Source: Paracoccaceae bacterium (GTDB lineage Bacteria > Pseudomonadota > Alphaproteobacteria > Rhodobacterales > Rhodobacteraceae). From it: DNA of 61,975 nucleotides. Where the stretch lies: positions 1 through 61,975 of the forward strand of contig CANFSY010000004.1 of the NCBI GenBank assembly GCA_947449875.1. The letters run 5' to 3'. Below are positions 1 to 9,793 of this stretch, in pieces. Numbering within the stretch: the first letter of the stretch is position 1; each line of letters starts with the position of its first letter. The notes beneath the pieces are model-generated. The model had not been told where the DNA came from. It saw only the letters and a program-made list of their open reading frames with translations, and did not search any database. Made by a program: the position numbers and the translations under genes.

Positions 1-105
1 ATCGCTGACCGTGCCTGACGCGAGGCCAGCCGCGAACCAAGCGATCTGGTCTGCAGGCGGGGGGACCCCGTCGCGGATTTGGGCGATGATGGCGCGGGCG
101 TCCAT
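1..105 (-). CDS. deoA: thymidine phosphorylase, N-terminal fragment (cut by window edge)
   Basis: The first 35 codons of a gene that runs out of the window. The start reads MDARAIIAQIRDG and continues with PADQIAWFAAGLASGTVSD, which matches the N-terminal helical region of bacterial thymidine phosphorylases (pyrimidine nucleoside phosphorylase family: thymidine + phosphate to thymine + deoxyribose-1-phosphate). The ATG overlaps the stop of the upstream cytidine deaminase by one base (TGATG), so the two are probably translationally coupled in a pyrimidine salvage operon. The catalytic domain lies outside the window, so the name rests on the N-terminus and the context. Confidence 0.75.
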   Translation of the reverse strand, partial: MDARAIIAQIRDGVPPPADQIAWFAAGLASGTVSD

Positions 106-494
106 CAGGCTTTGGCCATGTGGGCGGCGGTGAAAACACCGGGCAGCAGGTCGGCCACAGTCATCACCTTTTGCGCACCATCCGTGGTGCACAGCGTCAC
201 CTTAACATCGGGGGCGGCAAATTCGGCGATCTTCTGGCGGCACCCGCCGCAGGGCGGCACGGGGGCGGGGCTGTCGGCGATGACAAGGATTTCGGCAATG
301 GCCGTATCGCCCGCCGCAATCATCGCCGCAATCGCCCCCGCCTCGGCGCAAGTGCCTTCGGGATAGGCCACGTTTTCAACGTTGCACCCGACATGGACAG
401 CGCCCGACGTGGCGCGGATCGCGGCCCCGACCTTGAAGCGCGAATAGGGGGCATAGGCGCGCAGGCGCACATCGGTGGCGGGTTGCAACAGCAT
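105..494 (-). CDS. cdd: cytidine deaminase
   Basis: 129 residues, the usual length of the small tetrameric cytidine deaminase, which converts cytidine or deoxycytidine to uridine or deoxyuridine in the cytoplasm. Visible family motifs are YAPYSRFKVGAA near residue 14, CNVEN at 37-41, the zinc/catalytic TCAEAG (Cys49 ligand, Glu51 proton shuttle) and PCGGC (Cys82 and Cys85 ligands). The frame stays open further upstream, but the start at 494 is chosen because AGAGG sits 5 bases before this ATG and the protein then begins just before the conserved YAPYSRF segment. It is followed by deoA with a one-base overlap, which supports a pyrimidine nucleoside salvage role. Confidence 0.93.
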   Translation of the reverse strand: MLLQPATDVRLRAYAPYSRFKVGAAIRATSGAVHVGCNVENVAYPEGTCAEAGAIAAMIAAGDTAIAEILVIADSPAPVPPCGGCRQKIAEFAAPDVKVTLCTTDGAQKVMTVADLLPGVFTAAHMAKA

Positions 495-606
495 GGGAAC
501 CTCTTGGATCATGCGCCCGACTTTGGGCTGAATATGGGGGTCTTGCAAGCGCTGCGCCATGCGGGGGCCAGCCCACCACACGGCGCATTTGGGCATGGTG
601 CCGAAA

Positions 607-1686
607 TTACAGCAAAGTGGTGGTAAACCGCCCGGGAAGCGAAACCTCGACCAGTTGCAGGTCGGGGGTTGTGTCAGCGTAGCGCGTGGCAAGGCCGGGG
701 GGGATCACAAAGGCATCGCCGCTGGACAGACGGTAGGGATCTTTGCCCTCGCCTTCCAAAGTCATCTCTCCGGCCATGACGAAGGTGAAAAGGATATCGC
801 CGTCGTGCTTTGTCCATGGGGCAACGCCAGTCGGGCGGGCGACCATGACAGAGGCTATACTTTGGGTATTGGCGCTGATCGTGGTGTCGCGCGCCTCGAA
901 CCCCGGAATGCGGAAGGGGGCAAAGGTGCCCGTGGCCCCGACGTTATGAACAAAACGCTGGCCCTGCCATTCCCGCTCGGGGTTCACTGTGGCGTTAGGT
1001 AGGGTCATGTCGTGGTCAATCTCGGTGATGTGATCGGCGGGGACGCCGATTTCGATCACTTCGATCCCATCGCCGGATTCCAGCACGCGGTGGCGGATTG
1101 TCGGGGGCTGGATGAAGCAATCGCCCGCGTGCAGCCGGCGGATGCCGCCTTGGTCTTCATACAGCACATCAACCCAGCCCCTTATGCAGAAAATCAGCTG
1201 GAACCCCACCTTATGGTAATGCACCAGATCAGGCACCTTGCCATCGGGCACACGGATGTGGCTGGCAATCATCGCCCCGCCCAAACGGTTGGGCACCAGA
1301 TCGCGGTACATCATCCCCGCGCGGCCAATCACCCACGGCGCTTGATCGGCCAGCCTGCGCACCACAAAGGCGTGTTCGGTTTTGGGCAGAACAAGGGGGG
1401 GGTTCAGCTCGTCCAAACTCACCTGCGTGCCGCCCGGCGAAGTCACTTCGCGCTGGCCTTGCGCGATGCTGGCCCAATCGTCTGACAGCACGCGCACATG
1501 CCCCGCCCCGCCCGTGGCCCCCGCATCCAGCCGCAAGCGCAGGCCGTGGCCGGAGATCACCGCCACGGCCGGATTGTCGGCGGGGTAAATCATATCCAGC
1601 CGCATCCCCAGCGTTTTGGTGAAGAACGGCAGATCGGCGCGCAGGTCGGTGGTGGGCAAGACGAGTTCGGCTTTGGTTTGAGGCAT
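607..1686 (-). CDS. VOC-domain / double-cupin fusion protein of unknown function
   Basis: 359 residues. Residues 1-105 look like one glyoxalase/VOC module (strand, then helix with FFTKTLGMRLDMIYP, then AVISGHGLRLRLD). The rest carries two cupin barrels: one around 185-245 with HYHKVGFQL and GDCFIQPPTIRH, and one around 295-355 with SGDAFVIPPG and a closing ATRYADT. The first cupin has candidate metal histidines (HYH...H); in the second most of them seem to be missing. The start at 1686 has AAGGGA a few bases upstream. It lies just upstream of cdd on the same strand, 112 bp away, and diverges from maeB. Substrate and reaction are not recognised; oxygenase or isomerase activity is possible because both folds commonly bind metals. 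Confidence 0.7.
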   Translation of the reverse strand: MPQTKAELVLPTTDLRADLPFFTKTLGMRLDMIYPADNPAVAVISGHGLRLRLDAGATGGAGHVRVLSDDWASIAQGQREVTSPGGTQVSLDELNPPLVLPKTEHAFVVRRLADQAPWVIGRAGMMYRDLVPNRLGGAMIASHIRVPDGKVPDLVHYHKVGFQLIFCIRGWVDVLYEDQGGIRRLHAGDCFIQPPTIRHRVLESGDGIEVIEIGVPADHITEIDHDMTLPNATVNPEREWQGQRFVHNVGATGTFAPFRIPGFEARDTTISANTQSIASVMVARPTGVAPWTKHDGDILFTFVMAGEMTLEGEGKDPYRLSSGDAFVIPPGLATRYADTTPDLQLVEVSLPGRFTTTLL

Positions 1687-1826
1687 TTCAATTCCCTTAT
1701 CTTTGCGACATGGTGGCGCTGACACCGCCCATTTGCAAGAAGCGCGGGAAAGAGTTGTGCAAAAGACCCGACTTTTCAGCCCGCGCCCCAAGGGCAAAAC
1801 TGAACAAGTTGGTTGAGGAGACAATC

Positions 1827-4106
1827 GTGACCGAGCAACGCCCAGACAACGCCCGCCAAGCCGCCCTAGATTACCACGAATTTCCCAAACCCGGTAAGCT
1901 GGAAATCCGCGCCACCAAGCCCTTGGCCAATGGCCGCGATCTGGCGCGGGCCTATTCGCCCGGCGTGGCCGAAGCGTGTTTAGAGATCAAGGCCGATCCG
2001 GCCACAGCCAGCCGCTACACCTCTCGTGCCAATCTTGTGGGGGTGGTGACCAATGGCACGGCGGTGCTGGGGCTTGGCAACATCGGGGCGCTGGCGTCTA
2101 AGCCGGTGATGGAAGGCAAGGCGGTTTTGTTCAAGAAATTCGCCAATATTGATTGTTTCGATATCGAACTGAACGAGCCTGACCCCGAAAAGCTCGCCGC
2201 CATCGTCTGCGCGCTGGAACCCACCTTTGGCGCGATCAATCTGGAAGATATCAAGGCCCCCGATTGCTTTATCGTCGAACGCCTGTGCCGCGAGCGGATG
2301 AAGATTCCGGTCTTTCACGACGATCAGCATGGCACGGCGATTGTGGTGGGGGCGGCTGCGACCAATGCGCTGCATGTGGCGGGCAAACGGTTTGAGGATA
2401 TCAAGATCGTCTCGACCGGCGGCGGGGCGGCGGGGATTGCCTGTCTGAACATGCTGTTGAAACTTGGCGTGCGGCGCGAAAATGTGTGGCTGTGTGATCT
2501 GGCGGGGCTGGTGTACAAGGGCCGTGTTGATCAGATGACCGATCAGAAGGCCGATTACGCCCAAGGCACCACGCCCGCCACGCTGGATGAGGTGATAAAA
2601 GACGCCGACCTGTTTTTGGGCCTGTCCGGCCCCGGTGTGTTGACCGCGGATATGGTGCGCAAGATGGCCCCACGGCCCATCGTCTTTGCCTTGGCCAATC
2701 CCAGCCCCGAAATCCTGCCCGATGCGGTGCGCGCCGCGGTGCCCGATGCGATCATTGCCACGGGGCGCAGCGACTTTCCCAACCAAGTCAACAATGTGCT
2801 GTGTTTTCCCTTCATCTTTCGCGGTGCGTTGGATGTGGGGGCCACCACGATCAACGACCAGATGGAACTGGCCTGTATCGAAGGCATCGCAGCCCTTGCC
2901 CGCGCCACGACCAGTGCCGAAGCCGCCGCCGCTTATTCCGACGAAAAGCTGTCGTTTGGTGCAGACTATCTGATCCCCAAACCCTTTGACCCGCGCCTGA
3001 TTGGTGTGGTCGCAAGTGCCGTGGCCAAGGCCGCGATGGACAGCGGCGTTGCCACCCGCCCCATTGCCGATCTGGCCGCTTATCGGCACACGCTGGACGG
3101 GTCGGTGTTCAAATCGGCGCTGATCATGCGCCCCGTGTTCGAGGTGGCGCGCCAATCCAGCCGCCGCATCATCTTTGCCGAGGGCGAAGACGAACGCGTG
3201 CTGCGCGCCGCAAGTGCCATGCTGGAAGAGATGACCGTCAAGCCCATCCTGATCGGCCGCCCCGAGGTGATGGCCGCGCGCTGCGAACGCTTTGGCCTGA
3301 CCATCCGGCCCGAGCGCGACTTTGCCGTGGTGAACCCCGAAAGCGATGCCCGCTACCGCGATTACTGGAGCAGCTACCACCAGCTTTTGGAACGCCAAGG
3401 TGTCACCCCCGACACCGCCCGCGCCGTCTTGCGCACCAACTCCACCGCGATCGCCGCCATTGCAGTGCACCGTGGCGATGCCGACAGTCTGATATGCGGC
3501 GTCTTTGGCCAGTATCTGGGCCATTTGACCGATGTGCGCCAAGTGCTGGCACGGGGCGGGCGGCACCCTGTGGGGGCGCTGTCGTTGATGATTTTGGAAG
3601 ACGGCCCGCTGTTTGTGGCTGACACGCAGGTCAACCCGATCCCCACGCCCGACCAGATCGCCGCCGCCGCCATGGGCGCTGCCCGCCACGCCCGCCGCTT
3701 TGGGGTAGAGCCGAAGATGGCGCTGTGTTCGCATTCCAACTTTGGCAACCTTGACAGCGATTCAGGTCGGCGGATGCGGGCGGCGATGGAGATCCTTGAC
3801 GCGCGCGAATGCGATTTTGAATATGAAGGCGAGATGAGCCTGGACGCCGCCCTTGACCCTGAGCTGCGCGAAAGGATCTTTCCGAACTCGCGCTTGAAAG
3901 GGGCGGCCAATATCGTGATCTTTGGCTATACCGATGCCGCCAACGCCGCGCGCAACATGTTGAAAATGAAGGCAGGCGGGCTGGAAGTGGGGCCGATTTT
4001 GATGGGCATGGGCAACCGCGCGCATATCGTCACCCCGTCGATCACCGTGCGCGGGTTGTTGAACGTCTCGGCCTTGGCGGGCGCGCCGGTGTCGATTTAC
4101 GGGTAA
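1827..4106 (+). CDS. maeB: NADP-dependent malic enzyme (malic enzyme-phosphotransacetylase fusion)
   Basis: 759 residues, the size of the MaeB class in which a malic enzyme is fused to a C-terminal phosphotransacetylase-like domain. It decarboxylates malate oxidatively to pyruvate with NAD(P)+. Residues 1-430 contain the malic enzyme core ([33 protein letters not shown], and the nucleotide-binding [10 protein letters not shown]). From about residue 431 ([25 protein letters not shown]) the PTA-like domain runs to the end ([16 protein letters not shown]); in this family that part is usually regulatory rather than catalytic. The start is the GTG at 1827, because GAGGAG lies 6 bases upstream and the N-terminus then matches the family; the frame is open further upstream but not convincing. 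Confidence 0.95.
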   Translation: MTEQRPDNARQAALDYHEFPKPGKLEIRATKPLANGRDLARAYSPGVAEACLEIKADPATASRYTSRANLVGVVTNGTAVLGLGNIGALASKPVMEGKAVLFKKFANIDCFDIELNEPDPEKLAAIVCALEPTFGAINLEDIKAPDCFIVERLCRERMKIPVFHDDQHGTAIVVGAAATNALHVAGKRFEDIKIVSTGGGAAGIACLNMLLKLGVRRENVWLCDLAGLVYKGRVDQMTDQKADYAQGTTPATLDEVIKDADLFLGLSGPGVLTADMVRKMAPRPIVFALANPSPEILPDAVRAAVPDAIIATGRSDFPNQVNNVLCFPFIFRGALDVGATTINDQMELACIEGIAALARATTSAEAAAAYSDEKLSFGADYLIPKPFDPRLIGVVASAVAKAAMDSGVATRPIADLAAYRHTLDGSVFKSALIMRPVFEVARQSSRRIIFAEGEDERVLRAASAMLEEMTVKPILIGRPEVMAARCERFGLTIRPERDFAVVNPESDARYRDYWSSYHQLLERQGVTPDTARAVLRTNSTAIAAIAVHRGDADSLICGVFGQYLGHLTDVRQVLARGGRHPVGALSLMILEDGPLFVADTQVNPIPTPDQIAAAAMGAARHARRFGVEPKMALCSHSNFGNLDSDSGRRMRAAMEILDARECDFEYEGEMSLDAALDPELRERIFPNSRLKGAANIVIFGYTDAANAARNMLKMKAGGLEVGPILMGMGNRAHIVTPSITVRGLLNVSALAGAPVSIYG

Positions 4107-4116
4107 GGTGCTGCGA

Positions 4117-6333
4117 TCAAAAGAAGCTTTGCGGGTCAATGTCGATGGCAAGGCGCAGGTTGGCGGGCTGTTTGATCTGCGCCACCCATTCGGCCAAAGC
4201 CCCTTGCAGGGGGGCGGATTTATCCGCCTTGACCAGCAAGCGCACACGGTGCCGCCCGCGCACCCGTGCGATAGGGGCGGGGGCGGGGCCGTAGACGGTG
4301 GCCCCGATGCGGCGCAAGGGGCCATCGCGCCGCGCCAGTTCTGCGCCAAAGTCAAAAACTTGGGCAACATCGGGTGAGGATAGGATGATCCCCGCCATGC
4401 GCCCATAAGGCGGCACGCCTGCCGCCCGCCGCTCGTCAGCTTCGGCGGCCCAAAAGGCCTCTTCGTCGCCGCCCAGAATGGCTGCGATCACCGGATGGTC
4501 GGGCTGATAGGTTTGCAGCAGGGCCGTTCCGCGCAGATCGGCGCGGCCTGCGCGGCCTGCGACTTGGCGGATCAGTTGAAAGGTGCGCTCGGCGGCGCGC
4601 AGGTCTGATCCTTGCAGGCCAAGGTCGGCGTCAATCACCCCCACGAGGGTGAGCAGCGGAAAGTTATGGCCTTTGGCCACGATCTGGGTGCCGATGATGA
4701 TATCTGCCGCCCCTTGGGCGATGCGCTGGATTTCCTCTTTCAGCGCACGGGCCGAGGTGAACAGGTCAGACGACAGCACCGCAAGCCGCGCCTCGGGAAA
4801 GCGGGCCACCACCTCTTCGGCCAAACGCTCGACCCCGGGGCCCACGGGGGCCATGCGGCCTGTCACACCGCAGGCAGGGCAGGCAATGGGAATGGGTTTG
4901 GTCGCCCCGCATTGGTGGCAGACAAGCTGTTTGAGGAACCGATGTTCCACCATCCGCGCATCGCAATCGTCACAGCCGACCTGATGCCCGCAGGCCCGAC
5001 ACAGCGTGACAGGGGCAAACCCGCGCCGGTTCAAGAACAACAGGCTTTGCTCGCCCTTGGCGATGCGGGTTTCGACCGCTTTGGCCAAGGGGTCCGATAT
5101 CCAGCGGTCGGCGGGCAGCTTTTGGTCGCGCATGTCGATCGTGTGCATCGCGGGCAGTTCCGCCGCGCCAAACCGCGCCCCCAGATCCAGCCGCGCATAT
5201 TTGCCCGCCTTGGCATTGGCCCAGCTTTCCAGACTTGGCGTGGCCGAGGACAAAACCACCTGACACCCAAGGATCGAGGCCCGCAGCACCGCCATGTCGC
5301 GGGCATGATACAGCACGCCCTCTTCTTGCTTATACGACGTGTCATGCTCTTCATCGACCACGATCAGGCCCAGATCGCGGAACGGCAAGAACAGGGCTGA
5401 ACGGGCACCCACCACCAGCCCCACCCCGCCCTCAGCCGCCATGCGCCACAATCGGCGGCGTTCGGTGGCGGTGATGCCGGAATGCCACTCGGCCGGTTTT
5501 GCACCAAAGCGCGATTCGACCCGTGCCAGAAAATCCCCTGTCAGCGAGATTTCGGGCAACAGCACCAAGGCTTGGCGGCCTTGGCGCAGGGCGGCGGCGA
5601 CGGCTTCCAGATAGACCTCGGTCTTGCCCGAGCCTGTCACGCCTTTGAGCAGCGTGGTGCCGTAGCCGCCCTGCCCCACCGCCGCCTGCAACGCCGCCCC
5701 CGCTGTGATCTGGTCGCCCGCCAGACGGGCGGGGCGGTTGGGGTCCATCGGGGGATAGGGCAGGTCTTTGGGGGCATCGTCTTCCAGCAAGACGCCCGCC
5801 TTGACCAAGCCTTTGATGACCGAAGGGCTGACATCGGCCAATTCGGCCAGTTCAGACAGGGTGACGTCGGCTTGGCCTTGCAGGCGCAGCGCCTCGACCA
5901 CTTTATGGCGCGCGTCGGTCAGGCGGTTGGGCACAGCGGTGCTGGCCAAGCGGTAGATGCGGCGTGTGGCGGGGGGCAGGCCCAAGCCCGGGGCGCGGGT
6001 GGCCAGACGCAGCATGGCGGCAAGCGGGGTCAGGGTGTAATCGGCGGCCTTTGTCAGAAAAGCCCGCATCTCGGCCCGCATCGGGGCGGCTTGCAGCAAA
6101 GGGCCCGCTTGGCGCAGCTTGGCAAGGTCAAAACTGCCCTCGCCCTTGCCCCAAACCACGCCCAAGACGCGGCGCGGGCCAAGGGGAACTTGCAAAAAGT
6201 CACCGTCGCCGCAGCCGCCTTCGGGGGCGAGATAATCCAGCACGCGGCCAATGGGTTCGCAGGTCAACACCCCGATCCGCTCGCCCGCTGCATAGACCCG
6301 CTCTGCCACGATTGCCCCCCGCTGCTGCCCCAT
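4117..6333 (-). CDS. priA: primosomal protein N' (PriA helicase)
   Basis: About 738 residues, the normal length of PriA, the 3'-5' helicase that reloads replisomes at stalled forks. Visible: an N-terminal 3'BD region (RIGVLTCEPIGRVLDYLAPEG), Walker A GVTGSGKTEVYL, Walker B/DEAH-like VVDEEHDTSYKQ, SSATPSLES (motif III), the zinc-binding cysteine cluster from CRACGHQVGCDDC to CPACG, and the helicase C-terminal motif GTQIVAKGH. It converges on maeB with only 10 bp between the stops. The start is uncertain: ATG at 6333 is given, but the GTG at 6309 behind a GGGGGG tract gives a more family-typical N-terminus. Confidence 0.95.
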   Translation of the reverse strand: MGQQRGAIVAERVYAAGERIGVLTCEPIGRVLDYLAPEGGCGDGDFLQVPLGPRRVLGVVWGKGEGSFDLAKLRQAGPLLQAAPMRAEMRAFLTKAADYTLTPLAAMLRLATRAPGLGLPPATRRIYRLASTAVPNRLTDARHKVVEALRLQGQADVTLSELAELADVSPSVIKGLVKAGVLLEDDAPKDLPYPPMDPNRPARLAGDQITAGAALQAAVGQGGYGTTLLKGVTGSGKTEVYLEAVAAALRQGRQALVLLPEISLTGDFLARVESRFGAKPAEWHSGITATERRRLWRMAAEGGVGLVVGARSALFLPFRDLGLIVVDEEHDTSYKQEEGVLYHARDMAVLRASILGCQVVLSSATPSLESWANAKAGKYARLDLGARFGAAELPAMHTIDMRDQKLPADRWISDPLAKAVETRIAKGEQSLLFLNRRGFAPVTLCRACGHQVGCDDCDARMVEHRFLKQLVCHQCGATKPIPIACPACGVTGRMAPVGPGVERLAEEVVARFPEARLAVLSSDLFTSARALKEEIQRIAQGAADIIIGTQIVAKGHNFPLLTLVGVIDADLGLQGSDLRAAERTFQLIRQVAGRAGRADLRGTALLQTYQPDHPVIAAILGGDEEAFWAAEADERRAAGVPPYGRMAGIILSSPDVAQVFDFGAELARRDGPLRRIGATVYGPAPAPIARVRGRHRVRLLVKADKSAPLQGALAEWVAQIKQPANLRLAIDIDPQSFF

Positions 6334-6451
6334 GGCCTATCTGCCCGCTTGGCGCCGTGCAAGCCCAAGGCGGGGGTGTGTGCATTTGCGGGGGCGACAG
6401 GGGCTTCAATGAGAGGTAATTAGAACCAAAACCTGATGGCGAGAGCAGAAG

Positions 6452-7141
6452 ATGATGGATCCAGACACCCGCGACCGGATATTGGCCGCGCCAGAGGCTT
6501 TGTTGGATGACCCCGTGGTCATGCAGGCCCTGATCGACGCACATGAGCGGACCTTGGGCGGCAATATCGTTGACCTGCGCGGCCTTGCGATGGAGCGGCT
6601 AGAGCAGCGGTTGGACCGGCTCGAAGAAACCCACCGCAGCGTGATTGCCGCCGCTTACGAGAATTTGGCCGGCAGCAATCAGGTCAACCGCGCCATTTTG
6701 CAACTTTTGGAACCTGTGGATTTTACAGCCTTTCTGGCGGCCTTGAACGGGCCTGTTGCCACGACCCTGCGGATTGACCAGTTGCGCCTTGTGCTGGAAT
6801 CGCGCGCCGAGGGCGAGGCGGGCTTGGGCCAGCTGTCCAGCGCGATCCAGATCGTTCCGGCGGGATTTGTGGCCGAATATCTGACACTCGGGCGCGGCAC
6901 GCCGACCAAACCCGTCGTGCTGCGGATGGTGTCAGACGCGGTGGCGACGATCTACGACAGCGCCAAGGGCCCGATGGGGTCAGAAGCGCTGGCCGGTCTT
7001 GATCTGGGGCCCGGGCGCTTGCCCGCTTTGCTGGCGATGGGGGCTGTCGATGCCAACCAGTTCAAACCCGCCCATGGCACCGATTTGTTGCAGTTCTTTG
7101 CCGGTGTCTTTGAACGGCTGATGCGCAAATGGCTGAACTGA
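6452..7141 (+). CDS. DUF484 family protein
   Basis: 229 residues matching DUF484, a GAF-like cytoplasmic protein of unknown biochemical function. The conserved entry region DDPVVMQALIDAHE is followed by the DLRGLAMERLEQRLDRLEETHRSV coiled-coil-like segment, and a GAF-like part then runs to the C-terminus. It overlaps the start of xerC by 13 bp. DUF484 next to xerC is a widely conserved arrangement in proteobacteria, which supports the call. The start has GAGAGCAGAAG directly upstream; a second ATG follows immediately at codon 2, so the start could be one codon later. Confidence 0.85.
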   Translation: MMDPDTRDRILAAPEALLDDPVVMQALIDAHERTLGGNIVDLRGLAMERLEQRLDRLEETHRSVIAAAYENLAGSNQVNRAILQLLEPVDFTAFLAALNGPVATTLRIDQLRLVLESRAEGEAGLGQLSSAIQIVPAGFVAEYLTLGRGTPTKPVVLRMVSDAVATIYDSAKGPMGSEALAGLDLGPGRLPALLAMGAVDANQFKPAHGTDLLQFFAGVFERLMRKWLN

Positions 7142-8070
7142 CGGCCTTTTCCGCCGCCCAAGCCGAGGCTTTGGCGCGCTGGTTGCAACACCTGCGCGCG
7201 CTGGACGGGGCTTCGGACCAAACGGTGGAAGCCTATGGCCGCGATCTGCGCGGGTTCTTGGGCTTCCTGTCACAGCACCACGGCGCGGGCGAGGGGGTGG
7301 GGGCGCTGGACGCCCTGCCCCACACTGACCTGCGCGCGTGGATGGCGGCAGAGCGCGGACGCGGGCTGTCGGCGCGGTCTTTGGCGCGGTCTTTGTCAGC
7401 GGTGAAGAATTTTCTGGGTTGGCTGTCGCAGCAGAACGGGTTTGATGCCACCAGCGCCCTTTCCGCCCGCGGCCCCAAGTTTCGCCGCAAACTGCCACGG
7501 CCCTTGACCATCGAAGGGGCGCAGGGGGTTTTGTCGGATATCGGCGCTTATGCCTCGCAAGACTGGATCGGGGCGCGCGATACGGCGGTGGTGACGCTGC
7601 TCTACGGCTGCGGGTTGCGCATCTCGGAGGCTTTGGGCCTGACAGGGGCGGCCCATCCCCTGCCCGAGGTGCTGCGCATTCGCGGCAAGGGCGATAAGGA
7701 CCGTCTGGTGCCCGTTCTGCCCGTGGCGCGGGATGCGGTGGCGGAGTATCTGCGGCTTTGTCCCTACGGCGTGGAAAAAGACGCACCGCTGTTTCGCGGC
7801 GCACGGGGCGGGGCGCTGAACCCGCGCCTGATAGCCAAAGCGATGGAGCAAACGCGCCTGCGCTTGGGCCTGCCTGCCACGGCCACGCCCCATGCGCTGC
7901 GTCATTCTTTTGCGACGCATCTTTTGGGCGCGGGCGGCGATCTGCGCGCCATTCAGGAGCTGCTCGGCCATGCCTCACTCTCGACAACGCAAGCCTATAC
8001 CGCCGTCGATGCCGCCCGCCTGATGGAGGTTTATGAACAGTCCCATCCTCGGGCCCATAAGCAAGACTAA
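7129..8070 (+). CDS. xerC: tyrosine recombinase XerC
   Basis: 313 residues. XerC acts with XerD at dif to resolve chromosome dimers. A SAM-like N-terminal core-binding domain spans about residues 10-105. The catalytic domain shows the full active-site set: Arg164 (CGLRISEALG), Lys187 (RGKGDKDRLVP), His255 and Arg258 (PHALRHSFATHLL), His281 (LLGHASLSTTQ) and Tyr290 (TQAYTAV). The partner xerD and the dif site are not in this window. The start overlaps the end of the DUF484 gene, so the two are almost certainly co-transcribed. It is a housekeeping recombinase, not a phage integrase: no att-like repeats or phage genes flank it. Confidence 0.93.
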   Translation: MAELTAFSAAQAEALARWLQHLRALDGASDQTVEAYGRDLRGFLGFLSQHHGAGEGVGALDALPHTDLRAWMAAERGRGLSARSLARSLSAVKNFLGWLSQQNGFDATSALSARGPKFRRKLPRPLTIEGAQGVLSDIGAYASQDWIGARDTAVVTLLYGCGLRISEALGLTGAAHPLPEVLRIRGKGDKDRLVPVLPVARDAVAEYLRLCPYGVEKDAPLFRGARGGALNPRLIAKAMEQTRLRLGLPATATPHALRHSFATHLLGAGGDLRAIQELLGHASLSTTQAYTAVDAARLMEVYEQSHPRAHKQD

Positions 8071-8149
8071 GGCAGGGCCGTGTTCCAAGGGGGCCGCAAA
8101 ATTCCGCCCCCCGCTTGCAAGCGCGCGCCTTTTCAGCCATCAAGCACCT

Positions 8150-8857
8150 ATGGATATACGCATCAAAGCCCTGATGGTTCACCTTTTGACCGCGACAGGA
8201 TCGGTTCTGTCGATGCTGGCCATGCTGGCCGCGGTCGAGGGCAAGTGGAGCATGATGTTCTTATGGCTGGTCGTCGCGCTGATCGTTGACGGCATCGACG
8301 GGCCCTTGGCGCGGCGCTATGACACGGTGACGAACTGGCCGCTCTATGACGGGGTCTTGATGGACCTGATCGTCGATTACCTGACCTATGTCTTTATTCC
8401 TGCTTATGCTTTGTACACCAAGGGCATGCTGCCGGGATGGACGGGGCTGGCCGCGATTTTGGTGATCATTTACGGATCGGTGATCTATTTTTCCGACACG
8501 CGGATGAAGACAAAAGACAAAAGTTTTGCCGGATTTCCAGCCTGCTGGAACATGGTGATCTTGGTTTTGTTCGCCATTGACCCGCCGCACATCGTGGTGC
8601 TGGTCACGGTGATTGCGCTGACGGTGGCGATGTTCTTGAACCTTAAATTCGTGCACCCCACGCGCACGCCGCGCTGGCATCGGTTGAATCTGGGCATGGC
8701 GATTGTCTGGCTGGCCTGTGCGGCGGATGCGGCGTGGTTGAATTTCAACGAAGGTCTTATCGCCCATTGGGGCCTGATTTTGTCCTCGCTGTACCTGACC
8801 TTTGCGGGCATGGCGCAGCAGATTTTTCCGGCAAGTTCTGCCGACAGCCTGTCTTAG
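8150..8857 (+). CDS. pcs: phosphatidylcholine synthase
   Basis: 235 residues, a multi-pass inner-membrane CDP-alcohol phosphatidyltransferase. It condenses choline directly with CDP-diacylglycerol to give phosphatidylcholine, a route typical of alphaproteobacteria. The signature is visible around residues 46-70 as DGIDGPLARR followed by YDGVLMDLIVD, which supplies the paired Asp residues of the DGx2AR...Gx3Dx3D motif. The segment LIVDYLTYVFIPAYAL is typical of Pcs rather than of PgsA or PssA. The start at 8150 is chosen because it begins just before the first conserved segment; an upstream open stretch overlaps xerC and looks like chance. It converges on the EamA exporter gene with a 4-bp overlap. 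Confidence 0.92.
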   Translation: MDIRIKALMVHLLTATGSVLSMLAMLAAVEGKWSMMFLWLVVALIVDGIDGPLARRYDTVTNWPLYDGVLMDLIVDYLTYVFIPAYALYTKGMLPGWTGLAAILVIIYGSVIYFSDTRMKTKDKSFAGFPACWNMVILVLFAIDPPHIVVLVTVIALTVAMFLNLKFVHPTRTPRWHRLNLGMAIVWLACAADAAWLNFNEGLIAHWGLILSSLYLTFAGMAQQIFPASSADSLS

Positions 8858-9690
8858 GCCCGCGTCAAAAGAACGCCCGCGATGATGATTGTGGCCGCCA
8901 AGGCCTTGGCTTTGCTGATCCTTTCGCCAAAGACGACCCAGCCGATCAGCACCGCAAAAAGAATCGAGGTTTCGCGCAAAGCGGCCACCAGCGCGATCGG
9001 AGCGACGGTCATAGCCCAGACAGAAATGCCATAAGCCGCATAAGACGCGGCCGCCGCAGTTAACCCCGCCCGCCACGGCTTGCCAAAGGGCGGCAAAATG
9101 CCCCTGCCCTTCCACGCCAGAATACCTGCCGCAAACATGCCGCCATCGGCGATAAAGACCCAAGCGACATAGCCCACCGCATCGCCCGCCACCCGCGCAC
9201 CGTGCCCGTCGATCAGAGTGTAAAGCGCTGTCGCCACCGCAGAGCCCAAGGCAAAAGGGATCAACTTGCGGTTTTCATCGCCAAACATCACCCCACCAGC
9301 CATCATCAAGATGCCAAAGCCCAGCACCATGACCCCTGCAAACTGGTGCAAGCTGAGCGGTTCGGCCAGAAATACGGTCGAGGCAAGTCCCACAATCAAG
9401 GGCGCAGCACCGCGCGCCAATGGGTAGACCCGACTTAGGTCGCCGCGCGCATAGGCATAGGTCAAAAAGAACTTGTAAAAGAAATGCGTGCAGCCCGAGG
9501 CGATGACCCAAGGCATCACTTGCCATGTCGGGGCCTTGCAAAACATGGCCACGACCAGACCAATCGGCACCTCGCCCAAGGACAAGATGACCGTCGCCCC
9601 CAAGCGCGAGGTGCCGGTTTTGATCAGCGCGTTCCACAGGGCGTGCAAAAGGGCCGCGCCAAGGACAGCCAGAAGGATGGGCAAGCTCAT
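8854..9690 (-). CDS. EamA/DMT-superfamily transporter
   Basis: 278 residues with about ten hydrophobic segments arranged as two EamA repeats of roughly 135 residues each, the hallmark of the drug/metabolite transporter superfamily. Repeat features include ALLHALWNALIKTG at the N-terminus and AALRETSILFAVLIGWVVFGER in the second repeat, the latter being a classic EamA signature with the conserved Glu/Arg. Substrate cannot be read from the sequence; members export metabolites, amino acids or drugs. It converges on pcs with a 4-bp stop overlap, so the two are not in one operon. Confidence 0.85.
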   Translation of the reverse strand: MSLPILLAVLGAALLHALWNALIKTGTSRLGATVILSLGEVPIGLVVAMFCKAPTWQVMPWVIASGCTHFFYKFFLTYAYARGDLSRVYPLARGAAPLIVGLASTVFLAEPLSLHQFAGVMVLGFGILMMAGGVMFGDENRKLIPFALGSAVATALYTLIDGHGARVAGDAVGYVAWVFIADGGMFAAGILAWKGRGILPPFGKPWRAGLTAAAASYAAYGISVWAMTVAPIALVAALRETSILFAVLIGWVVFGERISKAKALAATIIIAGVLLTRA

Positions 9691-9793
9691 CAGCGGTGCC
9701 TTTGGGAAAGTGTCACAAATCTGTTACACAACCGGCAATCTGGCCACAAGGCCGCACTCAAAAGGCGGTCGTTGCGCGGGCTGAACCGCCGCT

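Noticed and set aside
1980-3734. 584-codon open frame antisense to maeB
   Set aside because: Its composition is His/Gly/Arg-rich, without a ribosome-binding site, and it is fully covered by a clear MaeB gene; a GC-rich shadow frame.
4612-5400. 262-codon frame antisense to priA
   Set aside because: Shadow of priA with its helicase motifs on the opposite strand; no ribosome-binding site or domain.
7129-8070. xerC read as a phage or island integrase
   Set aside because: It is coupled to DUF484 as in many genomes and has no att repeats, tRNA or phage genes next to it.
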